A stretch of DNA of 29,256 bases from Paulinella micropora (taxonomy: Eukaryota; Cercozoa; Imbricatea; Euglyphida): NCBI GenBank assembly GCA_009731375.1, contig BJOX01000081.1, positions 639,619 to 668,874 on the forward strand, written 5' to 3'. Below are positions 24,516 to 29,256 of the stretch, one piece after another. The position numbers and the translations under genes are program-made. The notes under the pieces are model-generated. The model was given only the letters and a program-made list of their open reading frames with translations. It had not been told where the DNA came from and made no database searches. Numbering within the stretch: the stretch's first letter is position 1; the number at the start of each line of letters is the position of its first letter.

Positions 24516-25192
24516 NNNNNNNNNNNNNNNNNNNNNNNNNNNNNNNNNNNNNNNNNNNNNNNNNNNNNNNNNNNNNNNNNNNNNNNNNNNNNNNNNNNNN
24601 NNNNNNNNNNNNNNNNNNNNNNNNNNNNNNNNNNNNNNNNNNNNNNNNNNNNNNNNNNNNNNNNNNNNNNNNNNNNNNNNNNNNNNNNNNNNNNNNNNNN
24701 NNNNNNNNNNNNNNNNNNNNNNNNNNNNNNNNNNNNNNNNNNNNNNNNNNNNNNNNNNNNNNNNNNNNNNNNNNNNNNNNNNNNNNNNNNNNNNNNNNNN
24801 NNNNNNNNNNNNNNNNNNNNNNNNNNNNNNNNNNNNNNNNNNNNNNNNNNNNNNNNNNNNNNNNNNNNNNNNNNNNNNNNNNNNNNNNNNNNNNNNNNNN
24901 NNNNNNNNNNNNNNNNNNNNNNNNNNNNNNNNNNNNNNNNNNNNNNNNNNNNNNNNNNNNNNNNNNNNNNNNNNNNNNNNNNNNNNNNNNNNNNNNNNNN
25001 NNNNNNNNNNNNNNNNNNNNNNNNNNNNNNNNNNNNNNNNNNNNNNNNNNNNNNNNNNNNNNNNNNNNNNNNNNNNNNNNNNNNNNNNNNNNNNNNNNNN
25101 NNNNNNNNNNNNNNNNNNNNNNNNNNNNNNNNNNNNNNNNNNNNNNNNNNNNNNNNNNNNNNNNNNNNNNNNNNNNNNNNNNNNNNNNNNNN
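24516..25192. other. Assembly gap (677 N)
   Basis: The largest gap. It hides the rest of copy G and the junction with the next array. Confidence 0.95.
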
Positions 25193-25212
25193 TAGGTAGG
25201 TAGGTAGGTAGG

Positions 25213-25303
<91 letters not shown>

Positions 25304-25364
25304 GTAGATAGGTAGGCAGGTAGATAGGTAGGTAGGTAGGTAGGTAGGTAGATAGGTAGGTAGG

Positions 25365-25396
<32 letters not shown>

Positions 25397-25473
25397 GATG
25401 GATAGATAGATAGATAAATAGATAGATAGATAGATAGATAGATCGATAGATAGATAGATAGATAGATAGATAT

Positions 25474-25539
<66 letters not shown>

Positions 25540-25769
25540 GGATAGATAGATGGATAGGTAGGTAGGTAGGTAGGTAGGTAGGTAGGTAGGTAGATAGGAA
25601 GATAGATAGAGATAGATAGATAGATAGATAGATAGATATATAGATAGATAGATAGATAGATAGATAGATGGATAGATGGATGGATGGATGGATAGATGGA
25701 TGGATAGATAGATGGATAGATAGATGGATAGATAGATGGATAGATAGATGGATATATATATATATATAT

Positions 25770-25813
<44 letters not shown>

Positions 25814-25839
25814 GCAGACAGACAGACCGATAGACAGAC

Positions 25840-25930
<91 letters not shown>
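25193..25930. repeat. GATA/GGTA/GATG arrays
   Basis: GGTA and GATA blocks, a run of GATG-rich units (about 25669-25754), a short AT run, and a GACA block (about 25812-25842). Confidence 0.97.
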
Positions 25931-25931
<1 letters not shown>

Positions 25932-26027
25932 TGCGTACCCATTCCCGCACGGTGTTCCATCTGGCATTACTAATACACCACCTCCAGATGGGTCGGAAAA
26001 GTTATTGCATGTACTGCCCCTAAATGG
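25931..26027. other. Unique island with an 8-bp inverted repeat
   Basis: A non-repetitive segment with CCATCTGG (about 25958-25965) and its reverse complement CCAGATGG (about 25983-25990). It leads into the first, divergent copy of the TACTGCCCC separator (26001-26027). No gene is recognised. Confidence 0.75.
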
Positions 26028-26714
26028 ATAGGTAGGTAGGGTAGGTTAGGTAAGTAGGTAGGTAGGTAGGTAGGGTAGGTAGGTAGGGTAGGTAAATAGA
26101 TAGGTAGGTAGGTAGGGTAGGTAGGGTAGGTAGGTAGGTAGGTAGGTAGGTAGGTAGGTAGACTAGTTGCTACATGTTGTACTGCCCCTAGATGGATAGG
26201 TAGGTAGGGTAGGGTAGGGTAGGTAGGTAGGTTGGTAGGGTAGGTAGGTAGGTAGGTAGGTAGGTAAGGTAGGGTAAGTAGGGTAGGTAGGTAGGTAGGT
26301 AGGGTAGGTAGGTAGGTAGGTAGGGTAGGTAGGGTAGGTAAGGGTAGGGGTAGGTAGGTAGGTAGGTAGGTAGGTAGGTAGGTAGGTAGGTAGGTAGGTA
26401 GAAAAGTTGCTACATGTTGTACTGCCCCTAGATAGATAGGTAGGTAGGGTAGGGTAGTGTAGGTAGGTAGGTTGGTAGGGTAGGTAGGTAGGTAGGTAGG
26501 TAGTTAGGTAGGTAGTTAGGTAGGTAGTTAGGTAGAATAGTTGTTACATGTCGTACTGCCCCAAGATGGATAGGTAGGTAGGGTAGGGTAGGGTAGGTAG
26601 GTAGGTTGGTAGGGTAGGTAGGTAGGTAGGTAGGTAGTTAGGTAGGTAGGTAGGTAGGTAGGGTAGGTAGGTAGGTAGGGTAGGTAGGTAGGGTAGGTAG
26701 GTAGGTAGGTAGGG

Positions 26715-27091
26715 NNNNNNNNNNNNNNNNNNNNNNNNNNNNNNNNNNNNNNNNNNNNNNNNNNNNNNNNNNNNNNNNNNNNNNNNNNNNNNNNNNNNNN
26801 NNNNNNNNNNNNNNNNNNNNNNNNNNNNNNNNNNNNNNNNNNNNNNNNNNNNNNNNNNNNNNNNNNNNNNNNNNNNNNNNNNNNNNNNNNNNNNNNNNNN
26901 NNNNNNNNNNNNNNNNNNNNNNNNNNNNNNNNNNNNNNNNNNNNNNNNNNNNNNNNNNNNNNNNNNNNNNNNNNNNNNNNNNNNNNNNNNNNNNNNNNNN
27001 NNNNNNNNNNNNNNNNNNNNNNNNNNNNNNNNNNNNNNNNNNNNNNNNNNNNNNNNNNNNNNNNNNNNNNNNNNNNNNNNNNNNNNNNNNN
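26715..27091. other. Assembly gap (377 N)
   Basis: Gap inside the GGTA/GGGTA array. Confidence 0.95.
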
Positions 27092-27540
27092 GGTAGGTAG
27101 GTAGGGTAGGTAGGTAGGTAGGGTAGGTAGGTAGGTAGATAGGGTAGGTAGGTAGGCAGGTAGGTAGGTAGGTAGGCAGGTAGGTAGGTAGGTAGGGTAG
27201 GGTAGGGTAGGTAGGTAGGTAGGTAGGTAGGTAGGTAGGTAGACTAGTTGCTACATGTTGTACTGCCCGTAAATGGATAGGTAGGTAGGGTAGGGTAGGT
27301 GGGTAGGTAGGTAGGGTAGGTAGGGTAGGTAGGTAGGTTGGTAGGAAGGTAGGTGGGTAGGTAGGTAGGTAGGTAGGTAGGAAGAATAGTTACTACATGT
27401 TGTTCTGCCCGTAGATAGATAGGTAGGTAGGTAGGTAGGTAGGTAGGGTTGGGTAGGTAGGTAGGTAGGTAGGTAGGTAGGGTAGGTAGGTAGGGCAGGT
27501 AGGTAGGTAGGTAGGGTAGGTAGGTAGGGTAGGTAGGTAG

Positions 27541-27582
27541 GGAGGGAGGGAAGGGGGGAGGGAGGGGGGGGGGGGGGGGGGG
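27541..27582. repeat. G-rich purine tract ending in a G homopolymer
   Basis: GGAGGGAGGGAAGGGGGG followed by a long G run that ends at a gap. Strong G-quadruplex potential; a likely site of sequencing failure. Confidence 0.95.
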
Positions 27583-27592
27583 NNNNNNNNNN
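27583..27592. other. Assembly gap (10 N)
   Basis: Ten Ns directly after the G homopolymer. Confidence 0.95.
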
Positions 27593-27770
27593 GTAGGTAG
27601 GTAGGTAGGTAGGTAGGGTAGGTAGGTAGGTAGGTAGGTTGGTAGGTAGGTAAGGTAGGGTAGGTAGGTAGGTAGGTAGGGTAGGTAGGTAGGTAGGTAG
27701 GTAGGTAGGTAGGTAGGTAGGTAGATAGGTAGAATAGTTGTTACATGTTGTACTGCCCCTAGATAGATAG

Positions 27771-27834
27771 GTAGGCATGGTAGAGTAGATAGGTAGGTAG
27801 GTAGGTAGTTAGGTAGGTAGGTAGGTAGGTAGGT

Positions 27835-27867
<33 letters not shown>

Positions 27868-27945
27868 TATAGATAGATAGATAGACAGACAGATGCATAG
27901 ATAGACAGATAGACAGATGCATAGACAGATAGACAGATAGATAGA
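27771..27945. repeat. GGTA then GATA/GACA array
   Basis: GGTA tetramers change to GATA with GACA and GCATAGA variants before the unique island at 27946. Confidence 0.95.
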
Positions 27946-28038
27946 CCCTGATGTGCACAGCAGCGCCATGCAGTAACTGCCGCCGTTCTGCTCAATGGTT
28001 TTTTGCACATCACAGCCAGTCATGCCGTCACGCCCTAC

Positions 28039-28072
<34 letters not shown>
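27946..28072. other. Unique island ending in a 33-base A run
   Basis: About 94 bp (contains GCAGCGCCATGCAGTAACTG) followed by 33 consecutive A from 28040. Its second half (27991-28039) contains CACATCACAGCCAGTCATGC, which recurs without poly-A at 28443 and 28989. It may be a poly(A)-tailed retroposed fragment, or an island next to an A-rich repeat. Confidence 0.7.
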
Positions 28073-28077
<5 letters not shown>

Positions 28078-28087
28078 AAAGAAAAGA

Positions 28088-28097
28088 NNNNNNNNNN
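28088..28097. other. Assembly gap (10 N)
   Basis: Ten Ns between the poly-A/AG tract and the minisatellite. Confidence 0.95.
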
Positions 28098-28388
28098 GAC
28101 AAAAAGGCAGTAGTGAGGCGAGAGGAAGGACAAAAAGGCAGTAGTGAGGCAAGAAGAAAGACAAAAAGGCAGTAGTGAGGCAAGAGGAAGGACAAAAAGG
28201 CAGTAGTGAGGCAAGAGGAAGGACAAAAAGGCAGTAGTGAGGAAGAGGAAGGACAAAAAGGCGGTAGTGAGGCAAGAGGAAGGACAAAAAGGCAGTGGTG
28301 AGACAAGAGGAAGGACACAATGGCAGTAGTGAGGAAAGAGGAAGGATAAAAAGGCAGTAGTGAGGCAAAAGGAAGGACAAAAAGGCAA
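28098..28388. repeat. 31-bp minisatellite, nine units plus a partial
   Basis: Unit GACAAAAAGGCAGTAGTGAG followed by GCAAGAGGAAG, repeated nine times with scattered substitutions and one single-base deletion, plus a tenth partial unit. Purine-rich on the plus strand. The minus-strand frames (CLTTAFLSFLLPHY) are period-31 artefacts: three units are needed to restore frame. Confidence 0.95.
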
Positions 28389-28532
28389 TATGTGATGATA
28401 CATACACATATGTACATATATTAACAGCCGAATGATTGATAGTACATCACAGCCAGTCATCCCGTCAAACTCTACATACATACAAACATACATACATACA
28501 CACATACATACATACATACATACGTACGTACG

Positions 28533-28566
<34 letters not shown>

Positions 28567-28648
28567 CATACGTACGTACGTACATACATACGTACGTACA
28601 TACATAAATACATACCATACATACATACATACATACATGCATACATAC

Positions 28649-28679
<31 letters not shown>

Positions 28680-28908
28680 CATACATACATACATACATAC
28701 ATACATACATACATACGTACATACATTCATACTACATTCATACTACATGCATACATTCATACATACATGCATACATACATACATACATACATACACAACA
28801 TAGATACATAACATACATAACATACATACATAACATACATAACATACATAACATACATAACATACATAACATACATAACATACATACATACATGCATGCA
28901 TACATACA

Positions 28909-28940
<32 letters not shown>

Positions 28941-28988
28941 CATAAATACATACAGACATGCATACATACATACATACATACATACATA
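28389..28988. repeat. ACAT arrays with one island and a 9-bp variant block
   Basis: A short AT-rich unique stretch (28389-28442), an island at 28443-28474 (CATCACAGCCAGTCATCCCG), then ACAT tetramers with ACGT variants and a block of AACATACAT 9-mers (about 28800-28885). Confidence 0.92.
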
Positions 28989-29038
28989 ACTCAATGGTTT
29001 TGTGCACATCACAGCCAGTCATGCTGTCCAACCTTTCA
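28989..29038. repeat. Third copy of the CACATCACAGCCAGTCAT island
   Basis: Contains CTCAATGGTTTTGTGCACAT and CACAGCCAGTCATGCTGTCC, close to 27991-28034. It marks the ACAT-to-GATA switch. Confidence 0.9.

Positions 29039-29256
<218 letters not shown>

Larger units (their letters stand above)
26028..27770. repeat. (GGTA)n/(GGGTA)n arrays with seven ~40-bp separators
   Basis: GGTA tetramers with frequent GGGTA pentamers. Separators with TACATGTTGTACTGCCC or close variants lie at about 26001, 26161, 26401, 26534, 27242, 27383 and 27731, always preceded by a TAGTTG/AAGTTG-type motif and followed by AGATRGATAGG or AAATGGATAGG. Runs such as GGGTAGGGTAGGGTAGG occur right after several separators. 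Confidence 0.9.

Noticed and set aside
26200-27220. TAGGG-rich stretches as telomeric repeats
   Set aside because: Units are GGTA and GGGTA mixed with separators, not a regular TTAGGG-type array, and they lie between other microsatellites.
28028-28417. Leu/Pro/Phe-rich minus-strand frame (CLTTAFLSFLLPHY repeats) as a membrane protein
   Set aside because: It is the translation of the 31-bp minisatellite, whose period is not a multiple of three, and it runs across an N gap.

Overview
This is a eukaryotic nuclear window made almost entirely of simple-sequence DNA: long, imperfect tetranucleotide arrays (ACAT/TATG, GTAA/GCAA, GATA/TATC, GGTA), with shorter AT, CT/GA and CA runs, several assembly gaps and one poly-G and one poly-A tract. 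I see no bacterial gene organisation. A retrotransposon with a restriction-like endonuclease, a plausible spliced exon, and CA/GATA/GGTA microsatellites all point to a eukaryote, most likely an animal or a large-genome protist. I cannot name the species. The long reading frames across the arrays (YLSI, LLTY, MYVC, HTYI, PTYL repeats) are translated microsatellite, not genes.

Layout: 1-2917 ACAT then TATG arrays with two recurring short islands, followed by 9-bp and 6-bp repeats. 2921-3130 purine-rich DNA and a mosaic of tetranucleotides. 3131-6246 a 3 kb GTAA/GCAA array holding one probable membrane-protein exon (minus strand) and three short islands. 6285-7660 GGTA, TATC, TATG and GATA arrays. 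7661-9290 a 5'-truncated non-LTR retrotransposon (minus strand) with an open 436-codon C-terminal region. 9291-11958 further arrays, including a 13-bp minisatellite. 11959-14120 two to three copies of a ~546-bp dispersed element around a partly palindromic domain. 14121-17733 GGTA/GATA arrays with an ~80-bp separator. 17734-21890 GATA/GGTA arrays with eight copies of a ~46-bp hairpin separator and more copies of the 546-bp element. 21891-24515 GTAA/GCAA, AT and CT arrays, two further element copies and a gap. 25193-27945 GATA and GGTA arrays with a ~40-bp separator. 27946-29256 a poly-A-ended island, a 31-bp minisatellite, ACAT arrays and a terminal GA run.

The main pattern is hierarchical. 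Each 1-4 kb domain has its own short non-repetitive separator, recurring several times between arrays of variable length. The 546-bp element has a constant end joined to the TATC strand of an array and variable opposite ends, and every copy has the same orientation relative to the TATC strand. The retrotransposon fragment has the same orientation and a very similar terminal sequence. My leading hypothesis is a retrotransposon with a restriction-like endonuclease, plus a non-autonomous partner, that inserts into or carries (TATC)n. It rests on inspection by eye and has not been tested by any search.
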